A stretch of DNA of 64,000 nt from positions 1,178,001-1,242,000 of the forward strand of contig NZ_CP143258.1 in NCBI RefSeq assembly GCF_036320655.1. Direction: 5' to 3'. The DNA is from Porphyromonas pogonae. GTDB lineage: Bacteria > Bacteroidota > Bacteroidia > Bacteroidales > Porphyromonadaceae. The notes below the pieces were generated by a model. It was not told the DNA's origin. It saw nothing but the letters and a program-made list of their open reading frames with translations, and did no database searches. Each line of letters opens with the position of its first letter. The first letter of the stretch is position 1. This document shows, piece after piece, positions 28,558 through 37,531 of the stretch. A program made the translations under genes and the position numbers.

Positions 28558-30255
28558 TTATTTATTGGCTTTTTTCCATGCGTCTTTGAGTGACACAGTG
28601 CGGTTAAATACCAAGTTGTCAGGCTTGCTATCAGGATCAACCGTGAAATATCCGATACGTTGGAACTGGAAGTGATCGCCCGTTTGGGCATTTGCTAAGA
28701 AAGGCTCTACACGGCAATGCGTGAGCACTTGCAGAGAGTCAGGGTTGAGAAGTTCTTCCAAAGATTTATCTTTTACTTCAGAGGGGTTCTCGTCCATGAA
28801 AAGCCTGTCATATAAGCGCACTTCCGCCGGGATGCTGTGTTGGGTAGATACCCAGTGTATCGTACCTTTGACTTTTCTGTTGCTTTCAGGCATGCCTGAA
28901 AGTGTTTGATCATCATATTCTGCATAAACCTCGACCACTTTGCCGTTCTCGTCTTTCTTGCAACCTGTGCATTTGATAATGTATGCGCTTTTGAGACGTA
29001 CTTCTTGCCCCGGAGTCATACGGAAATATTTCTTGGGAGCATCTTCCATGAAATCGTCTTGCTCTATATACAATTCACGGCTGAACGTAATGGTATGTGA
29101 CCCCTCTTCAGGTTGCTCGGGGTTATTTACAGCTGTCATCTCCTCAGTCTTTCCTTCGGGATAGTTGGTGATGATAAGTTTGATAGGATTGATTACAGCA
29201 GATACACGTGTAGCGTGGGCATTGAGGTCTTCTCTCACAGCATGCTCCAACAGGGCTACATCTATAATACCGTCATATTTGGTATAGCCTATTTTGTCAA
29301 TGAAGTTTCTGATAGATTGCGGGGTATAGCCACGACGTCTGTATCCGCAGATAGTAGGCATACGTGGATCATCCCACCCACTGACGAAACCTTCTTTGAC
29401 AAGTTGCAGCAACTTGCGCTTACTCATCATCGTATAAGTGAGGTTGAGCCTGTTGAATTCGATCTGACGAGGTCTGTAATCGTCACTCTCTTTGAGCAGA
29501 TCAATAAAATAGTCATAAAGTGGTCTGTGCACTTCGAACTCCAGCGTACAGATCGAGTGGGTTACACCTTCGAAGTAATCACTTTGTCCGTGAGCAAAAT
29601 CGTACATAGGATAAACATTCCACTTATTACCTGTTCTGTGGTGAGGATGTTTGATTATCCTATAAATAATGGGATCGCGAAAGTGCATGTTGGATGATGC
29701 CATATCTATCTTAGCACGCAAGGTCATTGCTCCTTCCTCGAATTCTCCTTCGTTCATTCGGCGGAAAAGATCCAGACTTTCTTCGGCAGGTCTGCTTCTA
29801 AAAGGACTGTCCGTCCCGGGAGTGGTGGGCGTTCCTTTCTGCGAGGCTATAGTCTCGGCAGACTGCTCGTCTATATAAGCATGGCCTTCACGTATAAGCC
29901 TTACGGCAAAAGCATAGAGTTTGTCGAAATAATCCGAGGCATAGTAAATATTGCCCCAGTGAAATCCTAACCATTCAATATCGTTGCGTATGGCGTCTAC
30001 ATATTCTACATCTTCTTTCACAGGATTGGTATCATCAAAGCGTAGATTACATACCCCATTGTAACGCTCGGCTATACCAAAATCCAAACAGATGGCTTTG
30101 GCGTGTCCGATATGCAGATAACCATTGGGCTCCGGCGGGAAACGTGTTTGTATCCTGCCATTGTTTTTACCTTCGCTTAGGTCTTTCTCTACAGCTTGCT
30201 CAACGAAGTTTAAGCTTTTCTTATTCTCAATCGCGTTATCTAATTCTTCGTTCAT
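28558..30255 (-). CDS. glnS: Glutaminyl-tRNA synthetase
   Basis: Charges tRNA-Gln with glutamine. The 565 residues show the class I HIGH motif in PPEPNGYLHIGHAK (HIGH at 48-51), the VMSKR-like motif as MMSKRKLLQLV near 285, GlnRS-type FDDTNPVKEDVEYVDAI, and the C-terminal anticodon-binding beta barrels with LRLKSAYIIKC-like strands. Direct glutamine charging means the GatCAB transamidation route is not needed for Gln. Confidence 0.95.
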   Translation of the reverse strand: MNEELDNAIENKKSLNFVEQAVEKDLSEGKNNGRIQTRFPPEPNGYLHIGHAKAICLDFGIAERYNGVCNLRFDDTNPVKEDVEYVDAIRNDIEWLGFHWGNIYYASDYFDKLYAFAVRLIREGHAYIDEQSAETIASQKGTPTTPGTDSPFRSRPAEESLDLFRRMNEGEFEEGAMTLRAKIDMASSNMHFRDPIIYRIIKHPHHRTGNKWNVYPMYDFAHGQSDYFEGVTHSICTLEFEVHRPLYDYFIDLLKESDDYRPRQIEFNRLNLTYTMMSKRKLLQLVKEGFVSGWDDPRMPTICGYRRRGYTPQSIRNFIDKIGYTKYDGIIDVALLEHAVREDLNAHATRVSAVINPIKLIITNYPEGKTEEMTAVNNPEQPEEGSHTITFSRELYIEQDDFMEDAPKKYFRMTPGQEVRLKSAYIIKCTGCKKDENGKVVEVYAEYDDQTLSGMPESNRKVKGTIHWVSTQHSIPAEVRLYDRLFMDENPSEVKDKSLEELLNPDSLQVLTHCRVEPFLANAQTGDHFQFQRIGYFTVDPDSKPDNLVFNRTVSLKDAWKKANK

Positions 30256-30331
30256 TGATTATTGATGGATAATGGTTTCTGATGACTATTTTATTGAGGT
30301 GCAAAGTTAATGATTTTTACTTACCTATGAT

Positions 30332-31567
30332 CTATCGCTTTTTCAAGATGCTGTTGAGCACTCTCACGCTACAGATCAATTTACCACTCTTTGTAGAGAA
30401 AATCTCTACGCTCCAGACATGTGTACTACGTCCTTGGTGTATGATGCGGGCTTCAGCTCTCATGATATCACCTTCGAGAGCCGAGGCTATGTGATTACCG
30501 CTAACCTGCATGCCCACCTGTATCTCTCCGGGCTCCAATAGCACGAGAGATCCGAAGCCGGCTATCGTTTCGGCAAATGCAAGGTTGGCTCCGCCATGGA
30601 GTATTCCCATCGGTTGCCTTGTGCGTATATCTACAGGCATGGTTGCTTCTACATATCCTTTTCCCAGTACAGTACATCTGATACCCAAAGAGTCCATCAA
30701 TGTTCCGGGAACAATCTCGTTTACTTGTTCAGGTGTATAGGGGCATTCATCAAAATCGTTGAATACATACTTATCAAGCATGTGGGCTATCCCTGCGTTG
30801 TCATTATCAGTCGTCACATAGTCGGCACAAGCTTTTACCGGTTCTTTGGCATTGGCCATAGCTACTCCCAAGCCAGCATATTGTATCATTTCTACATCAT
30901 TAAAACTATCTCCCACAGCAATGAGCTCATTGCGATTGAGATCCAACTTGTCCAATAGGCCTGCTATAGCTTGAGCCTTATGGACTCCCCACGGAACGAG
31001 TTCGAGGAAAAACTCTGCAGAGCGGAATACATTTACTTTTCCTTGTAAGTCCAACTTGAAAAGCCCCTCTACCTCTTTGACCCTCTCAGGCGGTCCTACA
31101 AGAAGACATTTGGGAGGATTGAAATTGACTGCTTCGAGGAAGTTTTCTACACGGATAACGTCCATTTGATTGAGCCGTGCTTCTTCTTGGAGGAAAGGGT
31201 CTTCAGGGTTTTCCGAGATAATACCTTTACTACCATATGTAAGTATGGTAAGCCCATGCTCCTTACTCATTTCATAAAGCTCAGCCACCACTTCTTTACT
31301 CAGAGTGTTTTCGGAAATTACTTTCTTGGTACGGCAGTTGATTACTTGTCCTCCGTTGAAAGGTAATATATATCCGCTATATTCATCCAATTTGAGATCA
31401 TTCGCCAAAGCTTTCAGCCCTTGAGGAGGTCTTCCTGAGGCCAGGATAATCCTCATGCCGGATTCCTCTTGTATTCTGATAAGGGCGTTTTTATCTCTTT
31501 CGGCTAATACTCCGTCTGATGTGACCAGAGTGCCGTCTACGTCTAATGCTATAATCTTGTATTTCAT
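30332..31567 (-). CDS. Fusion: Cof-type HAD phosphatase plus hotdog thioesterase
   Basis: 411-residue two-domain protein. Residues 1-265 are a Cof/HAD-IIB hydrolase with motif I DVDGT (Asp9, Asp11), the IILASGRPPQGL strand and motif IV GDSFNDVEMI. Residues about 275-411 are a PaaI/MenI-type hotdog thioesterase with the signature MGILHGGANLAFAETIAG. The pairing suggests a phosphatase and an acyl-CoA thioesterase acting on linked metabolites (for example DHNA-CoA in menaquinone synthesis for the hotdog part), but the substrate is not determined. The gene stands alone between glnS and the barrel gene. Confidence 0.87.
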   Translation of the reverse strand: MKYKIIALDVDGTLVTSDGVLAERDKNALIRIQEESGMRIILASGRPPQGLKALANDLKLDEYSGYILPFNGGQVINCRTKKVISENTLSKEVVAELYEMSKEHGLTILTYGSKGIISENPEDPFLQEEARLNQMDVIRVENFLEAVNFNPPKCLLVGPPERVKEVEGLFKLDLQGKVNVFRSAEFFLELVPWGVHKAQAIAGLLDKLDLNRNELIAVGDSFNDVEMIQYAGLGVAMANAKEPVKACADYVTTDNDNAGIAHMLDKYVFNDFDECPYTPEQVNEIVPGTLMDSLGIRCTVLGKGYVEATMPVDIRTRQPMGILHGGANLAFAETIAGFGSLVLLEPGEIQVGMQVSGNHIASALEGDIMRAEARIIHQGRSTHVWSVEIFSTKSGKLICSVRVLNSILKKR

Positions 31568-31601
31568 AATTCAAGAAATAAAAATTTCTGACTTTTCTCT
31601 G

Positions 31602-33443
31602 TTAGAAATTAAAATTGACTCCTAACATTCCCCAGTAACTTTGTAGGGCATAGCCATAAAACCTCTCATTATAATTTTTGAGGTGATATGCTCCATTGAG
31701 ATAAACGGAAAACTTGTCGTTTATCGCATAATTGGCATGCACAGAAAGTCTATTCTTTGCTCCCAGTTTATACTCTGTATACTGAGGAGTATAATATTTT
31801 TCTCCCGAAGTGTGATCAAATGCAGCTTCGATTAACAAGGCTTGTATAGGATTGATAAAAGCCTTTGCGGAAAATTCCAGCTCAGGGCGACCGGATAGTA
31901 TCAGATCTGTCTTGTCATAATGATTGTATTTGGCTCCTACACTCAATCCCCATAAACTACTGTATTGATATTTCAGATCTGCTCCACCGGTTATTCTCTG
32001 AGTGTTCTGATAATACGGACGGAAAGTAAGCCTAGCTTCTTCCGGTGAAGAGCCATTCAAAATTATGGGACGGAAGTTAATGTCCATATCTTTTTTCTCA
32101 TACTCTCCATAGAGAGTCAGTTTTACCTGCGAAGCTATAAGCCCGCTCAAAGACAATCGTCCTGCAAGTTTGGTTCTGGAAGGTCTCAGTGCATAATCTT
32201 TGGCTATAAAGGGCATCATCTTGTCCATTGTAATCATGGTGTTGGCTTCCGTACCCCCCCAAAGCAAGGCTCTGATACTCCAGTTGTCAGAAAATTGAAG
32301 TCCCGCATCCACCTTAGGCCAAAAGAAAACACCGGAATTGATCCCGAAAACAATAGATGCACCGGCACCCAATTTCATATCCCATAGAGTAGTGCCGTTG
32401 GAACCCTTGAGTGAAATATAAGGTCCTGCACTCAGAGTGGATAAATTGCTTGTTTTGGGTGTGTCGGGTATCTCTTTCTTGTCTGCTTTTGCAAAATCCT
32501 CTATTTTCTCTTTTTCATAAGTATAGAATAGGGGATCATCGGAATTGATGAATTTGCCTTCGTAACTCCCGAAAATACCGAATCGTGAATCTGTGCCCAG
32601 AGCTTTGAATACACTAAGATGAGCTATAGGGTTGAGTTCTGTAACCTTGTGTGAGTTGTTGTAAAGGCTCATGTTTTTGGTAATGAAGTTGAGCCTGGCA
32701 TCACCTTCATATATCCAGTCAATGTTATTGAGAGAAGAAGACTCTACCTTAGCATCGAGCCTGAAAAGATGTGCTGTTATATCATCTTTGATATCGCGAT
32801 CCGAATTTACTCCGATGTTATTTATATCAATCATATTATCTATGCCATAGAGGTTGTAATAATGATTCTGATAGCTTCCGTTGAGCCCTAATTCAAAGGA
32901 GGGAAAAACATGGTTGTAATTCAAATCAATTATAAAGCGACTATCTTTTGCTTTGGACTTAATGTCCTTGAGAGCAGTAGACATATCGCTCCAGGATGAC
33001 CTGTGGCTCAATAAAAAGTCCAGCGTATTTGATTCGTCAGCCAAAATCTTTACTCCCAGATCTGCTCTGGCATTGTACATAAGCCCGGCGCCGACGTTGA
33101 TATAGCCTCGCTGATTTTTCTTATTGAACAATCCTGCCATAGGACTTATGGCGTTGCGTGGAGACAAACGGCTTGTGGGTTTGTACACATCAGGCAGGTA
33201 AAGGTAGGATGCTTTGAAAGGGGGCACTACCGGTTTCGATATTACAGGGTTGAGAGAGAGGCCTTGCAACTGTCCCAGTTGGATATTCTGATCCGTCACC
33301 ACCGTAAGTTCTCTTCTCAGCGTATCAGCACCTGAAGAGGCTTTAGGGTTTGTTGTTTTGTTTTGCGCGTTTACCGACAGGCATCCCAAAGCCCATGCAG
33401 AAATAAGTAATATATAATTGCTCTTTTTCATTTTTCTTGCCAT
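31602..33443 (-). CDS. Outer-membrane beta-barrel protein
   Basis: 613-residue exported protein with a signal peptide (about 1-27, ending LSVNAQ), a 60-90 residue periplasmic lead with Pro-rich VSKPVVPPF, then many alternating amphipathic strands typical of an outer-membrane barrel, ending in the aromatic WGMLGVNFNF. It directly follows the 1006-residue TPR gene (6-bp gap), so the two are made together and probably work as an envelope pair. Similar TPR/barrel pairs occur in Porphyromonas; their role is unknown. ATG at 33443 or 33431. Confidence 0.78.
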   Translation of the reverse strand: MARKMKKSNYILLISAWALGCLSVNAQNKTTNPKASSGADTLRRELTVVTDQNIQLGQLQGLSLNPVISKPVVPPFKASYLYLPDVYKPTSRLSPRNAISPMAGLFNKKNQRGYINVGAGLMYNARADLGVKILADESNTLDFLLSHRSSWSDMSTALKDIKSKAKDSRFIIDLNYNHVFPSFELGLNGSYQNHYYNLYGIDNMIDINNIGVNSDRDIKDDITAHLFRLDAKVESSSLNNIDWIYEGDARLNFITKNMSLYNNSHKVTELNPIAHLSVFKALGTDSRFGIFGSYEGKFINSDDPLFYTYEKEKIEDFAKADKKEIPDTPKTSNLSTLSAGPYISLKGSNGTTLWDMKLGAGASIVFGINSGVFFWPKVDAGLQFSDNWSIRALLWGGTEANTMITMDKMMPFIAKDYALRPSRTKLAGRLSLSGLIASQVKLTLYGEYEKKDMDINFRPIILNGSSPEEARLTFRPYYQNTQRITGGADLKYQYSSLWGLSVGAKYNHYDKTDLILSGRPELEFSAKAFINPIQALLIEAAFDHTSGEKYYTPQYTEYKLGAKNRLSVHANYAINDKFSVYLNGAYHLKNYNERFYGYALQSYWGMLGVNFNF

Positions 33444-33449
33444 GTCTGA

Positions 33450-36400
33450 TTAAAATTTTTGTAATCTTTCATTTATCATTGCATCTATCTCCGCATTTTG
33501 TCCGTTGTAATTTTGCTTCAGACTTTCGAGATATTGCTTTGCGGTAAACTTATCACCCTCTTTGACATAAATGTCAGAGAGTAATACGAAGCCTCTTGCA
33601 AGCCAATATTGCTGAGGAGTGCTTTGTTTTATGAACTGATCAATCAGTTTCTTTGATTCTTTTCTATTCCCTTGGGCAAAGAGTAACGATGCTTCTCTTA
33701 CCAAAGCTTCCGCTCCCGTAGGGGTATCGGTGTCGTTAGCGGCTTTTTTATAATCTGCCAAAGCATTTTTATTGTTTTTGAGTCCCTCATGAGCTCTTCC
33801 TCTGAGCAATGTGGCTTCTTCTGCTATATGTTTAGACAGATTTGAATCAGATCCCAATAAATCATTTATTGCTTTGAGTGCTTTCTTATAATCTTTCATC
33901 TCACAGGCACTACGGGCAAGCCCCAAAGCACTCTCTTGCTTTTCCTCAGAGGTGGTCGCAATACTGTAGTATGCTTCGTACGATTTCAAGGCTTCGTCAT
34001 ATTTTCTGTTCTTTACCTGCATTTGCCCTGTTTTGGCAAGAGCCATGGTTCTTATTTCAGGTATTATTTGTGGGCCGGTAAGCTGAGTATATAACTCAAA
34101 TGCCTTGTTATATTCTCCACGTTCGTTGAGTAAAGTTGCTAAATATAGTTTTGCCTTGGGAGCATCCACCGATGAAGGATATTGATTGAGATAATTTTGT
34201 AAAAGCTGTTCCGGATTTCCGCTTTTGTTACGGTATTTGCTTTCGGCGGATAAGAATGCCAGATGCGCATTTTCATTAGCACTCATGGCAAATTCCGATC
34301 CCAATGAATTTACAAATGCCGTGTATTCACCGATTCTATCGCTTTCCAGATAAATGGTTTTAAGGTCTGCGAGTGCCGAGCGTGCTTCATCGCTCTGTTT
34401 ATAATTGCGTATTACTTCTTTGTAGGTCTTTATGGCTTGTTCGGTTTGTCCGTTATTGTAATACATGAGAGCCAAGTCCAAAGCTGCAGTACGAGCCCAT
34501 TTCGTGTCGGGGTATCTATTCTGTACGTCTTTGAATGACCTTTCTGCTTCTTGTGGAGCCAGGTGCCCCATCACGGCTGCCCTACCACGTTGGTACAGCA
34601 TCTCAGGTGATACTTCCGAGTTGGGATGGTCTTTTAGGAATTCATCTATTATATTGATCTGACGGGTATATTGCTTTCTGAGTCCGTATATCCCTGCCAA
34701 TCTATAGTAAGCATCATCCACACCTTCTGGCACCAGTTTGTTTGCTTGGTTGTATAGCTGTTCGGCTTCGTCCAGGTTCTTTTGTCGATATTTACAGTCA
34801 GCCATTCTACATAGGGCGTCAGCCTTATATTTCGGTGTTATACTGTTCAGAGTCGTGTATGTGCTGAAAGCGCTGTAGGCCTCTGAGTAGTTCCCTTGAT
34901 TATATTCCGAATACCCCAAAAGATAATATGCCTGATCGGTTTGGTTACCTCCGGACGAGGTTACTTGCAAATATCGGCGTGCATCGTCGGTTGCCGCAGT
35001 GAAGTTCTGATTTCGGAAATTGGCATAAGAACGCATGATCAAAGCTTCCCCGTAGTGAGGCGATTTATTCCCCAAGGCTATAGCTTTATTAAGATATTCC
35101 ATTCGCTCAAAGCCATTACCATTTCGGCCGCTTTCCTCTGCCATACGGGTCAATACATATTGATGAGCTTTTACTATAGATTCTGTAGGACGGTTTATCT
35201 TATTAATAGTTTGCAGGCTGGTAGCGTAGTCTTTACTTGTGAGGAAAAACTCTGCAAGTATCTGCCCCATGGTTTCTCTTTTGGTCGAGTTGGGAAATTC
35301 TTGCAAGAAGGCTGTTGCATTTTTTACGGCTTGTCCGAAGTTGGAGGTGCCTGCGCTTCTTTGCAACAAAGCCATATTGTATAGAGCTATCTCTTTTACA
35401 GCCGTATCAGCTCCTTTCTTTTTGCCTGCCGCCTCGAAGGCCAATATCGCATCAGAGTTTTGCCCCAGATAAATAAGTGAGTTTCCCCTTTGGAGATTAC
35501 TTATTGCGGCGATGAGGTCATCACCGTCAGCAGCTACACCAAGAGGCATGAGAGATTCCTGATACCTTTTGGTATTGTAGTACGATGTCCCGAGTGCATA
35601 ACCTTCTCCCGGCGTTAGTTCATAACCGGTAATATTGCGGAGTGATTGCAACGTATTGATGGTTTGCTCATAGTCATTGAGCATAAAATAGGATTGTCCC
35701 ACGGTGCTGATAAGTTCCGGGCGGCTTTTCATCTCCGGATATTGTGCTAGCAGAGTTTGGGCTGTAGAGATGGCTTGTTGGTATTGCTTGTCGGTATAAG
35801 CCAAAATTACTTTATAAAAGCCTGCTTCAGGCTCAATATTTTTACTCCAATGGGTATTGTTGAAAATATTTCTAGCCGTATTGCTGTTCCCTTGAACAAA
35901 CTCTAATGCTCCCAGATAGAGATAAGCTGTTTCGGCCCAAGGTTCAGCACCTCTTGTTCCACTTTGGAGAAGAGCCTTGGCATGCCTGCTTTCCTTGGAA
36001 TTGACGTCAGTGACACGGTTAGGGTATTTCTTCATCAAAGTATAAGCCCATTGCACTTGATATTGAGTTTTCTCTGTAAGAGAGAGGCCTCTCTCATCCA
36101 AGTTTTCTATGACATATAAGGCTCTGTTATAGTCTTTCTCTTGCAAATATATGTTGGCAAGGATCAGATTTACCTTTTGTTTGGAGATAGAAGAAGGGTA
36201 TCTTTCCAAAAAAGTATTGATCACTATTGATGGATCTTGCGAAGAGTTGTGCAGATCATTCAGCAGCTTGGCATAAGCAAGCTCTTCTTTATTGAATTGA
36301 TCTATTTGTGCCCAACGAACAAGCTGAGCAGCTCCCAGGTAGTTGGTCTGACCAATGTATTGCGTAATGTTACTGATAGTTTCAGTGTCAGTATTGTTGA

Positions 36401-36470
36401 CAATTTGCTGGGCGGCTATCGGTAGCGATAACATACCGCTCAGGCAGAGGCAAAGAATCTTTTTTGTCAT
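33450..36470 (-). CDS. Large periplasmic tetratricopeptide-repeat protein
   Basis: 1006-residue exported protein. A signal peptide (1-20, ending PIAAQ) is followed by a nearly continuous TPR/Sel1-like solenoid. Clear repeat helices are spaced about 34-36 residues apart, for example around QAYYLLGYSEYNQGNYSEAY, DAYYRLAGIYGLR and ALDLALMYYNNGQTEQA. The first 120 residues also fold as helix pairs. TPR scaffolds bind partner proteins, and the partner here is likely the barrel protein encoded next. Confidence 0.88.
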   Translation of the reverse strand: MTKKILCLCLSGMLSLPIAAQQIVNNTDTETISNITQYIGQTNYLGAAQLVRWAQIDQFNKEELAYAKLLNDLHNSSQDPSIVINTFLERYPSSISKQKVNLILANIYLQEKDYNRALYVIENLDERGLSLTEKTQYQVQWAYTLMKKYPNRVTDVNSKESRHAKALLQSGTRGAEPWAETAYLYLGALEFVQGNSNTARNIFNNTHWSKNIEPEAGFYKVILAYTDKQYQQAISTAQTLLAQYPEMKSRPELISTVGQSYFMLNDYEQTINTLQSLRNITGYELTPGEGYALGTSYYNTKRYQESLMPLGVAADGDDLIAAISNLQRGNSLIYLGQNSDAILAFEAAGKKKGADTAVKEIALYNMALLQRSAGTSNFGQAVKNATAFLQEFPNSTKRETMGQILAEFFLTSKDYATSLQTINKINRPTESIVKAHQYVLTRMAEESGRNGNGFERMEYLNKAIALGNKSPHYGEALIMRSYANFRNQNFTAATDDARRYLQVTSSGGNQTDQAYYLLGYSEYNQGNYSEAYSAFSTYTTLNSITPKYKADALCRMADCKYRQKNLDEAEQLYNQANKLVPEGVDDAYYRLAGIYGLRKQYTRQINIIDEFLKDHPNSEVSPEMLYQRGRAAVMGHLAPQEAERSFKDVQNRYPDTKWARTAALDLALMYYNNGQTEQAIKTYKEVIRNYKQSDEARSALADLKTIYLESDRIGEYTAFVNSLGSEFAMSANENAHLAFLSAESKYRNKSGNPEQLLQNYLNQYPSSVDAPKAKLYLATLLNERGEYNKAFELYTQLTGPQIIPEIRTMALAKTGQMQVKNRKYDEALKSYEAYYSIATTSEEKQESALGLARSACEMKDYKKALKAINDLLGSDSNLSKHIAEEATLLRGRAHEGLKNNKNALADYKKAANDTDTPTGAEALVREASLLFAQGNRKESKKLIDQFIKQSTPQQYWLARGFVLLSDIYVKEGDKFTAKQYLESLKQNYNGQNAEIDAMINERLQKF

Positions 36471-36852
36471 ATTGTCTCAATTGTATTTAATGTTTTTACA
36501 CATATTTTTCTTACTCTGTCCAATCTCATTCATTGTTTAGGTGAGATATCCCTGCATGGGTGTTCTATACTTACCACAATGATGTTTCTTGACAAGGCAA
36601 GGCGTGTAAGTTCTTATATTTCACTTTATACAAAGATAATATTCTATCCTCTTTATTCCACAAGTTTTAACATTTATCTTTTGTATTTTAAAATTATGCT
36701 ATTACAGCCAATAGTCTTCGGTGGTTACCGACACTTATTCAACCATAATTATAGTACAATTATTATTTTCTTATTAAAATCATTAGCCTCTTGTGTGTTT
36801 GTTTAGCAAAATCTAACTTGAGATTTATATTGTAGAAAATAGGCTTTTCCTC
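36471..36852. other. Intergenic, TPR-gene promoter region
   Basis: About 380 bp between the divergent TPR gene and cassette A1. The reverse complement of 36631-36638 is TATCTTTG, a candidate -7 element for the TPR gene about 160 bp before its ATG, with a TTG about 22 bp upstream. Otherwise AT-rich, with no credible gene. Confidence 0.45.
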
Positions 36853-36884
36853 TTGACAAAGGAGGGGCAGATGTTGTATCTTTG
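36853..36884 (+). promoter_or_regulatory. Cassette promoter A1
   Basis: CTTGACAAAGG with TTG at 36853-36855, 21 bases, then TATCTTTG at 36877-36884. It is nearly identical to the promoter of cassette A2, including ATGTTG just before the -7 element. Confidence 0.85.
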
Positions 36885-36979
36885 TGGCGTGGGATGTGAC
36901 AAGGATTATGCTATAAAGTTTTTTATGCTGACTCTACTAATAATTTACAAATTCAAAGTTGACTCAAGAGAAAAATAAC

Positions 36980-37087
36980 ATGGGGAAAACATATTACAAA
37001 ATAATACCGCTGATCATATATTTATCTATGGTTCTTGTAGGACTATGGCAAATGTTGCATTTACATATTGTCAAAAAGAAGTTATAA
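36980..37087 (+). CDS. Small cassette peptide A1 (35 residues)
   Basis: ATG at 36980, about 95 bp after the -7 element; TAA at 37085. The peptide has one hydrophobic span (IIPLIIYLSMVLVGLW) and ends in HLHIVKKKL. The cassette A2 peptide ends in RLHIVKSK, in the same reading frame over a shared TTACATATTGTCAAA. No homologue is recognised. Because sequence outside the ORF is also shared with A2 (AATATCA then TTGTCA, and the terminator stem), the functional product might be RNA. Confidence 0.5.
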   Translation: MGKTYYKIIPLIIYLSMVLVGLWQMLHLHIVKKKL

Positions 37088-37136
37088 CTCCTCAATATCA
37101 AATTGTCAAAATGTAAAATATTGCGCCACATATCAT

Positions 37137-37182
37137 AAAAAATCCGTAAACAGGCTTATACAACCTCTTTACGGATTTTTTT
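37137..37182 (+). terminator. Intrinsic terminator of cassette A1
   Basis: AAAAATCCGTAAA pairs with TTTACGGATTTTT, and a T-run follows. The same ATCCGTA...TACGGAT stem ends cassette A2. Confidence 0.9.
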
Positions 37183-37201
37183 ATTGTTGTGGGTTATGCA
37201 G

Positions 37202-37332
37202 TTTTTTTCTAACTACGCTTTTATATTTTTCTAACTAGGCAATCTTTATTTCTTAACTAGGCAAGAAGATTTTCTTAGTTACAAAAATATAAAAGCGTAG
37301 TTAGGAAAATTATAAAACTTAGTTAGAAAAAT
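37202..37332. repeat. 22-bp-period TA(AC/GT)TA array A1, six sites
   Basis: TAACTA at 37210, 37232 and 37254, then TAGTTA at 37276, 37298 and 37320: six cores exactly 22 bp apart, the first three inverted relative to the last three. Outer flanks are T-rich on the left (TTTTTC before the core) and A-rich on the right (GAAAAA after). Positions 37209-37230 and 37283-37304 are perfect reverse complements over 22 bp. Confidence 0.96.
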
Positions 37333-37531
37333 AACAAAAGAATATCTGCTCTTGAAAATATAGATTTATGATCAATATTGGTTTTGTCTTCAGGGGGAGG
37401 TATGATCGTTTTTTTTTTGTAAATGATTTCTTTGTGATAGTTAAATGCCTATATGGCTATCTTTTTGATTTTATAGTTTGCCACTTTTTGAATTCTAATA
37501 TTCTTTTTTATTTGATTTTCCCCAAACATTT

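Noticed and set aside
36579-36806. 75-codon plus-strand ORF upstream of cassette A1
   Set aside because: AT-rich, low-complexity translation overlapping the likely TPR-gene promoter.
37202-37332. Arrays as iterons of a plasmid replication origin
   Set aside because: 22 bp is a typical iteron length, but there are four dispersed arrays among chromosomal housekeeping genes, no rep gene, and mixed orientation of the cores.
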